Notes under the pieces: generated by a model | What the model saw: only the letters and a program-made list of their open reading frames with translations | What the model was told of the DNA's origin: nothing | The model's database searches: none | Shown: in pieces, positions 50,726 to 58,969 of the stretch | Layout: each line of letters opens with the position of its first letter | How positions within the stretch are numbered: position 1 is the first letter of the stretch | From: JALORV01 sp035429805 | Lineage (GTDB): Bacteria; Pseudomonadota; Gammaproteobacteria; Burkholderiales; Burkholderiaceae_F | Direction of reading: 5' to 3' | DNA: 64,000 bases | Assembly: GCA_035429805.1 (NCBI GenBank) | Contig: DAOMFL010000006.1 | Location: forward strand, 46,502 to 110,501 | Program-made: the position numbers and the translations under genes

Positions 50726-51976
50726 TCAGCCGCGCGGCAGCGGTGCGACGTGCGGAATGTCCGCAGGGCGGTGACGTCGGAAGTGAACGACAGCCAGGAC
50801 CAGCGCGGCAAGGCTCAGCGCCGCGGACATGAAAAATGGCGCGCCGATTCTCCAATCGCCGGACGGCAGGTGGCTCGCTTCGGCGAGCAGCGGCGCGCCG
50901 AGCAGCGGCGCGACCGCGGCCAGCAGCGAGTTCATCGAACTGAGCGAGCCCATCGCCAGCCCCTGTTCCTTCGGGTCCGCGGCCTTGGAGACGATGGCGT
51001 GCAGCGCGGGCCCGATGCCGAAGGCCAGCAGGTTCGCGAAGATGATCGCGTACATCACCCAGCCGATCGTCGTCAGGCCATAGGCAACGTAAGCGATCGT
51101 CCCCGACAGCAGGCCGGCGATCACGAGCCGGCGCTCGCCGAAGGCGCGCAGCAGCCATCCGAGCAGCCCCCCCTGCACCAGCGCCGCCATCAGCCCGACG
51201 ACGAAGAGCGAGAGCCCGGTTTCGCGCGGGCCCCAATCGAAGCGGAAGCTGGTGTACAGCACCCAGGTGCTGTGCAGGATGAACTGCGCCAGATTGGCGA
51301 GCGCGATGACCGCCACCAGCACGCCGACGTTGCGCAGCCGTGTCAGGCCGTACAGCGAGCCGATCGGGTTCAGGCGCCTGAAGTCGAATGCCGGGCGCTC
51401 GCCACGGGCGCGTCGGGGCAGCGACTCCGGCAGCACCAGCCAGCCATACAGAAGGTTCAGCACCGACAGGCCCGCGGCGACGTAGAACGGCAGCCGGATG
51501 TCGATGGCACCGAGCAGTCCGCCGGCCATCGGCCCGATCACGTAGCCGATGCCGAATGCAGCGCCGATCATGCCGAAGCTCCTGGCGCGTTTCTCCGGCG
51601 TCGAGATGTCGGCAACATAGGCGTTGGCGACCGCGAAGTTCGCGGCCAGTGCGCCGCCCATGATGCGCAGCGCGACGAGCGCCTGCACCGAATGCGCCAG
51701 CGCCGACAGCAGGAACATCGAGCCCAGGCCCGCGATCGACAGCAGCAGCACCGGGCGACGCCCGTAGCGGTCCGACAGTGCGCCGAGCATCGGCGCGCAG
51801 ACGAACTGGGTCAGGCCGAAGGCGATGATCATCGCGCCGTACCAGTAGGTCTGCGCATCGCGACTCGACGTGAACTCGCCGACCAGCGCTGGCAGCACCG
51901 GCAGCAGCAGACCGAAGCCCATCACGTCGATGACGACGGTGATGAGGATGAACGGTATCGCCGGCTTGCGGGTCAC
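50726..51976 (-). CDS. MFS transporter of the TCR/Tet type
   Basis: 416 residues with twelve predicted membrane segments. Motif A GALSDRYGRRPVLL between helices 2 and 3, motif D2-like DVMGFGLLLPVLP at the start and the AAFGIGYVIGPMAGGLLG motif C. It resembles TetA-like drug/H+ antiporters, but the substrate is unknown. Its start overlaps the stop of the DinB gene. Confidence 0.87.
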   Translation of the reverse strand: MTRKPAIPFILITVVIDVMGFGLLLPVLPALVGEFTSSRDAQTYWYGAMIIAFGLTQFVCAPMLGALSDRYGRRPVLLLSIAGLGSMFLLSALAHSVQALVALRIMGGALAANFAVANAYVADISTPEKRARSFGMIGAAFGIGYVIGPMAGGLLGAIDIRLPFYVAAGLSVLNLLYGWLVLPESLPRRARGERPAFDFRRLNPIGSLYGLTRLRNVGVLVAVIALANLAQFILHSTWVLYTSFRFDWGPRETGLSLFVVGLMAALVQGGLLGWLLRAFGERRLVIAGLLSGTIAYVAYGLTTIGWVMYAIIFANLLAFGIGPALHAIVSKAADPKEQGLAMGSLSSMNSLLAAVAPLLGAPLLAEASHLPSGDWRIGAPFFMSAALSLAALVLAVVHFRRHRPADIPHVAPLPRG

Positions 51977-52563
51977 GCGCTGCGGCTCCGCGCAGTGGTT
52001 GGTGCGAAGGCGCCGAAGAGTTCAGCTTCGGTCCATCCGAGCGCCGCGAAATCGGCGGTGCGGAACCGGCTCTCGCTCGGCATCAGGAATTCGTCGAGCT
52101 GCGGCGGCGCGACCCCGGTACCGGAAAGCATCGCGTGCGCCTGGCCGCGGTGATGGATCTGGTGCGTCAGCAGGTGCATCAGCACGTGCCTTGCCGCATC
52201 GTGCTGCACGTGGTCACGGCGCTGCATCGCGACTTCGGCCCCCAGTGAGTCCTCGTCGGCGGCGTCGCACCAGGCGATCAGGCGCTCGTCCGACGCCACT
52301 TGCGCCGCGGCCAGATCGGGCATGCGCTCGAAGGGCGTCTCGCTGGCGAACGCCTTGCGCATGTCCGCCTCCCGGTGCAGCGCGGCGATGTAGTACCAGT
52401 CGACGATCAGGATGTGGTTCAGCGTCGCCCACAGGCTCGGGAAGAAACTCGTGCGCGGCGCCCTGAACTCCGCGTCGGTCAGCTGCAGGCAGGCCGCATG
52501 CAGTCGGTGGTTCGCGAGCCGGTTGGCGCGCGCCAGCAGGCGGAAGTGCGCGAGTTCGCTCAT
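51973..52563 (-). CDS. DinB-family protein
   Basis: 196 residues. Four-helix DinB/YfiT fold with metal histidines in TLNHILIVDWYY, and HLLTHQIHHRGQ. Members act as bacillithiol-, mycothiol- or glutathione-linked transferases, or have unknown functions. Overlaps the MFS gene by 4 bp. Confidence 0.86.
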   Translation of the reverse strand: MSELAHFRLLARANRLANHRLHAACLQLTDAEFRAPRTSFFPSLWATLNHILIVDWYYIAALHREADMRKAFASETPFERMPDLAAAQVASDERLIAWCDAADEDSLGAEVAMQRRDHVQHDAARHVLMHLLTHQIHHRGQAHAMLSGTGVAPPQLDEFLMPSESRFRTADFAALGWTEAELFGAFAPTTARSRSA

Positions 52564-52633
52564 GCCGTGCCCTCGCGCTGCGGCTCGTCGTTCCGCGGGG
52601 GACGTGAATGCCACCGGAAGGGCTTTTCAGCAC

Positions 52634-53236
52634 TCATGGTCGCGGCATCTCGGTAATGCCCGGCTCGGCGCGGCAGCGGTCGAGCCAGGCGCGCACTGCG
52701 GGAAACGGCGCGAGGTCGAAGCCGCCCTCGTCGGCACGGTGCGTGTACGCGAAGAGCGCGAGATCGGCGAGACTCAGACGCTCGCCGGCGAACCACGGAT
52801 GCGCGTCCAGTTGCTGCTCCATGACGCCGAGCGCCTGCCCACCGCGCGCCCTGAGGCTCGGCAGGCGCGCATCGTCGTGCTGCCCGAGAAACGCGCAGAT
52901 GTAGCGCGCCACTGCGATCGCCGGCTCGTGCGTGTACTGCTCGAAGAACATCCACTGCAGCATGCGCGCGCGGCCGAGCCGGTCGCCGGGCACGAGCCGC
53001 GTTCCCTCGCCGAAGTACCAGAGGATCGCGTTCGACTCCGCGAGCGCCGTGCCGTCGTTGAGCACGACCGCCGGCACCTTGCCGTTCGGGTTGATCCGCA
53101 GGAACGCGGGCGTGCGCGTCTCCCCCTTCGTGACGTCGATTTCCTGCCATTCGTAGGCGTGGCCGGTGAGGTCCAGCACCATTTTCACCTTGTGGCAGTT
53201 GCCCGACGCGCGGGTGCCGTGGACGACGATCGTCAC
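52634..53236 (-). CDS. Glutathione S-transferase
   Basis: 200 residues. N-terminal thioredoxin fold with HGTRASGNCHKVKM (active Ser/Cys site), NPNGKVPAVVL (cis-Pro) and ESNAILWYF (glutathione gamma-Glu). C-terminal helical domain with GERLSLADLALFAY. GTG start. 9 bp downstream of the DsbA-fold isomerase. Confidence 0.88.
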   Translation of the reverse strand: MTIVVHGTRASGNCHKVKMVLDLTGHAYEWQEIDVTKGETRTPAFLRINPNGKVPAVVLNDGTALAESNAILWYFGEGTRLVPGDRLGRARMLQWMFFEQYTHEPAIAVARYICAFLGQHDDARLPSLRARGGQALGVMEQQLDAHPWFAGERLSLADLALFAYTHRADEGGFDLAPFPAVRAWLDRCRAEPGITEMPRP

Positions 53237-53245
53237 TGCCGGTGC

Positions 53246-53851
53246 CTAGAACGGTCCGTGGGTGATCCAGCGCTCGACCTGGTCGAGCCGGTCGTGGCCC
53301 CAGAACATCTCGCCGTCGACGAAGATCGTCGGCGCACCGAAGACTCCGCGTGCGATCGCCTCCTCGACCTGCACCTTGAGCGCGTTCTTGATCGCGTCGT
53401 TCTGGATGCCGGCGGCCAGCCGCACCGTGTCGACACCGAGGGACTTCGCGATGTCGAGCGCGACCGTCGGCTCGCCGACGTTGAGGTCGGCGACGAAGAA
53501 CGCGCGATACACCGCATGGATATAGGGCGCCACCTGTGCCGAATGCTCGCGCTGCAGCCACAGAACCGCGCGCGAAGCCGCTACGGCGCCGATCGGGAAC
53601 ACGGTCGGGTGCCGGTAGGGCACGCCGACGAACGCTGCGGAGCGCGCGAAGTCGCGCACCGCGTAGCTCGACTTCGGCCCGTAGACCTCGGTCAGCGGCG
53701 CACCTCCGGAGGTCTTGAAGACCGCGCCCAGCAGGACCGGCCGCCACTCGAGCGACCGCGCGGTGCGCGCGGCCAGCGCCTCGATCCGCTCGGAAGCGAT
53801 GTATGAATACGGCGACGAGAAGTCGAAGTAGAACTCGATCGCGGACGGCAT
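53246..53851 (-). CDS. 2-hydroxychromene-2-carboxylate isomerase-like (DsbA fold)
   Basis: 201 residues. FYFDFSSPYSYIASERIEAL has the Ser that replaces CxxC in HCCA isomerases/kappa-class GSTs; GVFGAPTIFVDGEMFWGHDRL is the C-terminal signature. A glutathione-dependent isomerase role is likely, and it is next to a GST gene. It could join aromatic breakdown; substrate not shown. Confidence 0.87.
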   Translation of the reverse strand: MPSAIEFYFDFSSPYSYIASERIEALAARTARSLEWRPVLLGAVFKTSGGAPLTEVYGPKSSYAVRDFARSAAFVGVPYRHPTVFPIGAVAASRAVLWLQREHSAQVAPYIHAVYRAFFVADLNVGEPTVALDIAKSLGVDTVRLAAGIQNDAIKNALKVQVEEAIARGVFGAPTIFVDGEMFWGHDRLDQVERWITHGPF

Positions 53852-53896
53852 GCGCCTCTCGCTGCAAAAAGGCGGATGTTACGTGCTGCGGCCGGT

Positions 53897-54661
53897 TCAG
53901 CCGAGCGGGGCGGCGTGCACGCGGCAGGTGTAGCGCATCTCGATCGTGCCCCCGGCGGCACAGGCGTCGAAGAGCGCACGCAGCGCGGCCATCAGTTCGT
54001 TGTTGCGGGGCTGGCCCGGCGCCGGCAGGTACGACGCCGAACCGGCGAGGGCGGTGAGCATTCCCCAGTCCATCGGTCTCCGGTGCTGGAACTCCGCGGG
54101 TGCCGGAGCGTGGCCGCCGAAATACACCGGGATCGAATCCGTACCCTGGTGTTTGTAGCGGATCGCGCGGTAGTCGTTGCCGTACTCGACGAGCAGCGCT
54201 TCGTAGCCGGCCAGGAACCGCGTGCCGTCGAGATCGCGATCGTTCCAGATCAGCGCGGCCCAGCCGCCGGGACGCAGGATGCGCAGCGACTCCGCGCGGA
54301 AGCGCGGCGGATCGAACCAGTGGAAGGCCTGTCCGGCGATCACGAGGTCGATCGTGCCGGCTTCGAGCCCGGTCGCTTCGGCGGTGCCGTCGCGTGCGGT
54401 GTAGGCGGGGTAGCGCGCGAGAAATTCGACTCCGGCCGCGCGCATCGGCGCATTGGGTTCGACGCCGACGACACGGTGGCCGGCCGCGAGGAAGGGTTCC
54501 GCCGAGAGGCCGGTGCCGACACCGATGTCGGCGACGATGCCGGTGCGCTGCAGGGCGCCGATCGTTTCGAGATGGGTCACCAGTTCCGCCGGATAGCGCG
54601 GGCGGCCGGCGAGATAGGCCTCGACGCGGTCGGAAAAGCGCTGGGTCGAGTCGGCCGTCAT
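53897..54661 (-). CDS. Class I SAM-dependent methyltransferase
   Basis: 254 residues. Motif I VADIGVGTGLSAEPFL, VVGVEPNAPM, and IDLVIAGQAFHWFDP match the Methyltransf_11 group; RPGGWAALIWND follows. Starts 7 bp after the DapB-like stop. Substrate unknown. Confidence 0.87.
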   Translation of the reverse strand: MTADSTQRFSDRVEAYLAGRPRYPAELVTHLETIGALQRTGIVADIGVGTGLSAEPFLAAGHRVVGVEPNAPMRAAGVEFLARYPAYTARDGTAEATGLEAGTIDLVIAGQAFHWFDPPRFRAESLRILRPGGWAALIWNDRDLDGTRFLAGYEALLVEYGNDYRAIRYKHQGTDSIPVYFGGHAPAPAEFQHRRPMDWGMLTALAGSASYLPAPGQPRNNELMAALRALFDACAAGGTIEMRYTCRVHAAPLG

Positions 54662-54668
54662 TCCGCGC

Positions 54669-55463
54669 TTACCAGGTCATCACCGCATCGAGCCCGCGAT
54701 GCACGCCCGTCAAGGTTGCGACCTTGCGGATTGCCAGCAACGTGCCGTCGACATACGGCTCCGCGCTCGATCCCGCGTGGTGCGCGAGGTGCAGCCGCTG
54801 GCCGGGCGCGCCGAACACGGCTTCGACGCCGATCACATAGCCCGGCAGCCGCACCGAATGCACCTGCACGCCATTGAGCGTCGCGCCGCGCGCTTCACGC
54901 GGGCCGCGCACCTGTTCGAGCGGGACGCCGGGGTGGGGCGCCTTGACCTGACCGAGCCGGAACGCCAGTTCGCGCGCCGTGCCGGACGGTGCATCCGGCT
55001 TGTCTTCGTGGGCGTAGTCGATGATCTCGAAGTGATCGAGGTGGCGCGCGGCGATCTCGGCGAAGCGCTGCAGCAGCACGACCGTGAGCGCGAAGTTGCC
55101 GCAGGCCAGCACACCGCGCCCGGTCCGGCGCGCAACGGTATCGATTTCGGCGTAGTCCTCGTCACTCAGGCCGGAGGTGCCGACCACAACGTGGGCTCCT
55201 GCTTCGAGGGCCGCCAGAATGTTCGACTTGGCGCAGTCCGGCTTGGTGAACTCGACGAAGACATCGCACGCCGTCGCGAGCGCTGCTTTCGCCGTCGCAT
55301 GCACCGGGGCCGTGAGGGCCGGTTCATCGAGCGCGGCGCCAAGCGTCCGGCCTGCCGCCGTGCGCGCGACCGCCGCGACCAGCTGCAGGTCATGGCTCCG
55401 CGCGATCCCGCGTGCGACCGCCGAGCCCGCCCATCCCGTCGCTCCCGCCAGTATCACGCGCAT
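54669..55463 (-). CDS. Divergent DapB-like reductase
   Basis: 264 residues. 4-hydroxy-tetrahydrodipicolinate reductase family: Rossmann start VILAGATGWAGSAVA, then GTSGLSD and HEDKPDAPSGTA. E. coli DapB has HHRHK before xDAPSGTA; here it is AHEDK (151-155), so the first, catalytic His is Ala while the second His and Lys stay. The nucleotide loop also has Trp for Arg. It may have another substrate in this acyl-CoA cluster. AGAGGAAAAG lies before the ATG. Confidence 0.72.
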   Translation of the reverse strand: MRVILAGATGWAGSAVARGIARSHDLQLVAAVARTAAGRTLGAALDEPALTAPVHATAKAALATACDVFVEFTKPDCAKSNILAALEAGAHVVVGTSGLSDEDYAEIDTVARRTGRGVLACGNFALTVVLLQRFAEIAARHLDHFEIIDYAHEDKPDAPSGTARELAFRLGQVKAPHPGVPLEQVRGPREARGATLNGVQVHSVRLPGYVIGVEAVFGAPGQRLHLAHHAGSSAEPYVDGTLLAIRKVATLTGVHRGLDAVMTW

Positions 55464-55478
55464 GCTTTTCCTCTGATC

Positions 55479-55586
55479 TTGTAATCGAGCCGGGCGCCGG
55501 GCCGCCCCAAGCCCGGCCCGCATATCAAAATCGGGCGAGGTGCACGTGCATCCGCGCAGCGGATGCGTACACCGAGCCCGCTACAA
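55479..55586. repeat. Two-hairpin dispersed repeat, copy 2
   Basis: Same layout as copy 1. Hairpin 1: GAGCCGGGC (55487-55495) with GCCCGGCCC (55511-55519), one mismatch. Hairpin 2: outer stem 55533-55542 with 55570-55579, inner stem GCATCCG (55548-55554) with CGGATGC (55560-55566), loop CGCAG, internal loop CACGT/GTA. TTGTA opens it and CTACAA closes it, with CTA as the stop codon complement of the acyl-CoA dehydrogenase. Confidence 0.8.
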
Positions 55587-56705
55587 ATTTCTCGCGATCA
55601 GGATGCGCTGGATATCGCTCGTGCCTTCGTAGATCTGGCACACGCGCACGTCCCGGTAGATGCGCTCGACCGGAAAGTCGGCTACGTAGCCGTAGCCGCC
55701 GTGAATCTGGATCGCATCTGAGCAGACGCGCTCGGCCATCTCTGAGGCGAAGAGCTTGGCCATCGCGGCCTGTTTCAGGCACGGCTCGCCGGCGTCTTTC
55801 AGGCGCGCCGCATGGTGGATCAGCTGGCGCGCGGCCTCGATCTGAGTCGCCATGTCGGCAAGGCGGAACTGCACCGCCTGATGCTCGACGATCGGCCGGC
55901 CGAATGCGACGCGCTCCTGCGCGTACCTGAGCGCGGCTTCGTACGCCGCGCGCGCCATGCCGACGGACTGCGCGGCGATGCCGATGCGCCCGCCTTCGAG
56001 TCCGGACAGCGCGATCTTGTAGCCGGCGCCTTCCTCTCCGATCAGGTTCGCTGCCGGCACGCGGCAGTTCTCGAACACGATCTGCGCGGTGTCGGAGGCG
56101 TGCTGGCCGAGCTTCTCCTCGACCCGGGCGACGACATAGCCGGGCGACTTCGTCTCGACGATGAAGGCACTGATACCGCGCTTGCCGGCGGCCTTGTCGG
56201 TCACGGCCATCACGATCGCCACGTCGCCGTTCTTGCCGCTGGTGATGAACTGCTTCACCCCATTGAGCACCCAGTGGTCGCCGTCGCGCACCGCACTCGT
56301 GCGCAGCCCGGAGGCTTCCGAACCGACATGCGGCTCCGTCAGGCAGAACGCGCCGAGCATGTCGCCGCGGGCCAGCGGCACCAGGTAGCGCCGCTTCTGC
56401 TCCTCGTTCGCCCACGCCATCAGGATCGAACAGACGGGGCAGTTGTTGACGCTGATGATCGTCGAGGTGGCGCCATCGCCCGCGGCGATCTCCTCGAGCG
56501 CGACCGCGAGCGCGGTGTAGTCCATGCCGGCGCCGCCATAGGACTCGGGCACGGCGATGCCGAACGTGCCGAGGCCCGCCAGCTGCTTCAGCGCATCTCT
56601 GGGGAACGTGGCATTGCGGTCCCAGCCGGCCGCATGAGGCGCAAGCTGGTGTGCAGCGAAGTCGCGTAGTGCGTCGCGGAGCAGCCTGTGTTCGTCAGCG
56701 AGCAT
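55581..56705 (-). CDS. Acyl-CoA dehydrogenase, short/medium-chain type
   Basis: 374 residues. GAFCLTEPHVGSEASGLRT binds FAD and substrate; the catalytic Glu is in IYEGTSDIQRIL near the end, as in butyryl/medium-chain enzymes. IQIHGGYGYVADFPVERIYRD is the family signature. The stop codon coincides with the edge of the second two-hairpin repeat. It overlaps the upstream membrane gene by 11 bp. Confidence 0.9.
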   Translation of the reverse strand: MLADEHRLLRDALRDFAAHQLAPHAAGWDRNATFPRDALKQLAGLGTFGIAVPESYGGAGMDYTALAVALEEIAAGDGATSTIISVNNCPVCSILMAWANEEQKRRYLVPLARGDMLGAFCLTEPHVGSEASGLRTSAVRDGDHWVLNGVKQFITSGKNGDVAIVMAVTDKAAGKRGISAFIVETKSPGYVVARVEEKLGQHASDTAQIVFENCRVPAANLIGEEGAGYKIALSGLEGGRIGIAAQSVGMARAAYEAALRYAQERVAFGRPIVEHQAVQFRLADMATQIEAARQLIHHAARLKDAGEPCLKQAAMAKLFASEMAERVCSDAIQIHGGYGYVADFPVERIYRDVRVCQIYEGTSDIQRILIARNL

Positions 56706-57192
56706 CGATCGTGGTGGCGTCCAGCGGCGACACTGGGGCCTCGACGGCCGGTGACTTCGGCCGGTCCACGAAGGATACCCAAGCGGGCCGGTAGCGCAGC
56801 ACCAGGCCCACGATCAGTCCGGCCGCCATCGTGCCGACCAGCAGCGGCCCGCCGCCGACGACACCGGTGGCGATCAACGCGTAGGACGTGCAGCGCAACG
56901 CGCCCTGCGCCGGGCACCAGAGCCAGGCGATCACGGCGGCCACGGCGATCCAGGTGGCCAGCGCCACCAGCAATGCGCGAGACATCGACTTGTCCATGCT
57001 GGTGACCCGGGCGGTCGCACCTGCATACGACAGCAGCGCGAACAGCATCGCCAGCAGTCCGGGGACGGCGACGAACATCCAGCTCGCGAGCTGCACCTCG
57101 CTGGCGAAGCTGCGCATCAGCGGCTCGATCAAGGCAATGGCGAGCCAGCAGCAGGTTCCGAAGACGAGAACGATGAAGACCGAAAGCGGCAT
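56695..57192 (-). CDS. Four-helix membrane protein, unknown
   Basis: 165 residues, four predicted membrane segments (about 4-24, 37-58, 73-93, 105-130), then a short cytosolic tail with RPKSPAVEAPVSP. No family recognised. Overlap with the acyl-CoA dehydrogenase start suggests co-transcription. Confidence 0.65.
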   Translation of the reverse strand: MPLSVFIVLVFGTCCWLAIALIEPLMRSFASEVQLASWMFVAVPGLLAMLFALLSYAGATARVTSMDKSMSRALLVALATWIAVAAVIAWLWCPAQGALRCTSYALIATGVVGGGPLLVGTMAAGLIVGLVLRYRPAWVSFVDRPKSPAVEAPVSPLDATTIDAR

Positions 57193-57246
57193 GGGTGAGT
57201 AGCTAGTGTTTCATCCGAACAGACGACGTCGGGTCCCGTACGGCGT

Positions 57247-57639
57247 TCAGGTCCAGGCGCGTCGCCGTGCGGTCACCTCGATCTCGATCTTCATGCGGCC
57301 GTCGACGAGCCCGCAGACGATAGCGGTCGCCGCCGGGCGCGCAGTACCGAAATACTGGCCGAATACCGGCGCGACTCGCTCGAACAACGGCGCCTCGGTG
57401 AGGAAGTAGCGGACCCGCACGACGTCGTCGAGCGAACACCCGGCCTGCTCGAGCGCGGCCGCAATGTTGCGGAAGCACTGATGCGTCTGCGCGACGGGAT
57501 CGGGATCGATCGTCATCGCCGCGTAGTCGAAGCCGGTGGTGCCGGCGACGTGCACGTAATCGCCTTCGACGACGGCGCGGCTGTAGCCCGCCACCGCCTC
57601 GAAGGCGGAACCCGAAGAGATCAGTCGCTTGTCGCTCAT
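57247..57639 (-). CDS. RidA-family protein
   Basis: 130 residues. Enamine/imine deaminase fold: FEAVAGYSRAVVEGDYVHVAGTT at the start and VRVRYFLTEAPLFERVAPVF. The usual catalytic Arg region (R for the carboxylate) appears as GTARPAATAIVCGLVDG. It removes reactive enamines or has a related role. Start directly follows the SDR stop (TGAATG). Confidence 0.85.
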   Translation of the reverse strand: MSDKRLISSGSAFEAVAGYSRAVVEGDYVHVAGTTGFDYAAMTIDPDPVAQTHQCFRNIAAALEQAGCSLDDVVRVRYFLTEAPLFERVAPVFGQYFGTARPAATAIVCGLVDGRMKIEIEVTARRRAWT

Positions 57640-58314
57640 TCACCAGGACAGCTGTTCGCCGTTGAAGTTGAGGAATTTTCCGTTCTGCGAGGCATTGGCG
57701 GCCGCGAGCACACGCCGCATGCCCGCCACGCTGGTCGCGACGTCGATGTCGGCGCCGGCGCCGCCCATCTCGGTGCGCACCCAGCCGGGGTGGAACGCGA
57801 TGCAGACGATGCCGTGCGGACCGAGTTCGAGGCTTGCGGCGCGCAGCGCGGCATTGGCCGCGGCCTTGCTGACGCGGTAGAGCCAACCCGACGTGCTGCT
57901 CATCAGCGAAACCGAACCCATGCGGCTCGAGATCAGCGCGAGCCGGCCGCCGGCCGCGGCGAGTCCGGGCACGAGCTGCGGGATCAGCTGCATCGGGGCG
58001 CGCACGTTGGTGTGCATGACCGCGTCGAAGTCGAGCCCGCCGGGCATCGCGATCGCACTGGTGCGTGGCCCGTAAACCCCCGCATTGAGGACGGCCACGT
58101 CAATCTTCTCGCCGTGCAGCTGAACGCCGAACTGCGCCACGGTCGCTTCGTCGACGACGTCGAGCACCACCGGCTTGGCACCGAGTTCACGTAACCGGCC
58201 CGCGTCCTCGGAACGGCGCACCGTGCCGATGACGCGCGCGCCCTCGGCGGCGTACTGCCGCACGAACTCGAGCCCGATGCCGCGCGATGCGCCGATGACG
58301 AGGACCGTGCTCAT
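57640..58314 (-). CDS. Short-chain dehydrogenase/reductase
   Basis: 224 residues. NAD(P) motif VIGASRGIGLEFV, NAGVYGP, catalytic Ser in LISSRMGSVS and YxxxK in LYRVSK. PGWVRTEMGGAGAD closes the active site. Similar to csgA-like oxidoreductases. 4 bp after the LysE gene. Confidence 0.87.
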   Translation of the reverse strand: MSTVLVIGASRGIGLEFVRQYAAEGARVIGTVRRSEDAGRLRELGAKPVVLDVVDEATVAQFGVQLHGEKIDVAVLNAGVYGPRTSAIAMPGGLDFDAVMHTNVRAPMQLIPQLVPGLAAAGGRLALISSRMGSVSLMSSTSGWLYRVSKAAANAALRAASLELGPHGIVCIAFHPGWVRTEMGGAGADIDVATSVAGMRRVLAAANASQNGKFLNFNGEQLSW

Positions 58315-58318
58315 CGCG

Positions 58319-58954
58319 TCACCGGACCGAGAGCGCAAGCCGCGCCGCCAGCGCGGCAAAAAGCGTGGCGCCCAGCAGGTTGAGCGCGCGGCGGACGGCA
58401 GGTCGAGCGCCGGTGCGCCGCGCCAGATGCGCCGCCGCGACCACCGCGAACAGAAACAGCGTGCCGTTCAGGACGAACACCGCGCCGAGGAACAGGAAGG
58501 CGAGCGGCTTGTTCGCCGCGTCCGTCGCGATGAACTGCGGCAGCAGCGCGAGGAAGAACAGCGCCACCTTGGGATTCAGCACGTTGGTCAGAACGCCCTG
58601 CGCGAAGACCTGTGCCGCACGGCGCGGTGCGGCGGCCGTTGCACTCGCCGGCGCATCGGCCGGCTGCAGTGCCGCCTGCAGCATGCCCCAGGCGAGCCAC
58701 AGCAGGTAGGCGGCGCCGGCCCACTTGATCACCTCGAACGCCCAGGGCGAAGCGGCCAGCAGCGCCGCCAGCCCGAGCGCCGCCGCCACGGCGTGCACCG
58801 TACATCCAACGCCGATGCCGAGCGCGGCCGCGACGCCGCCGCGCCAGCCCAGCTGCAGCGTGCGTGTCACCGTGTACATCAGGTCCACGCCCGGCGTCGC
58901 GTTGAGCACGAGCGCGGTCACGATGAAGAGCGCGAGGTCGTGGGTGCCGAACAC
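58319..58954 (-). CDS. LysE/RhtB-family exporter
   Basis: 211 residues, six predicted membrane segments. NATPGVDLMYTVTRTLQLG at the start and GVLTNVLNPKVALFFLALLPQFI are family marks. Exports amino acids or derivatives; substrate unknown. First of two LysE genes within 4 kb. Confidence 0.87.
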   Translation of the reverse strand: MFGTHDLALFIVTALVLNATPGVDLMYTVTRTLQLGWRGGVAAALGIGVGCTVHAVAAALGLAALLAASPWAFEVIKWAGAAYLLWLAWGMLQAALQPADAPASATAAAPRRAAQVFAQGVLTNVLNPKVALFFLALLPQFIATDAANKPLAFLFLGAVFVLNGTLFLFAVVAAAHLARRTGARPAVRRALNLLGATLFAALAARLALSVR

Positions 58955-58969
58955 GTGGAGCCGGACCGG

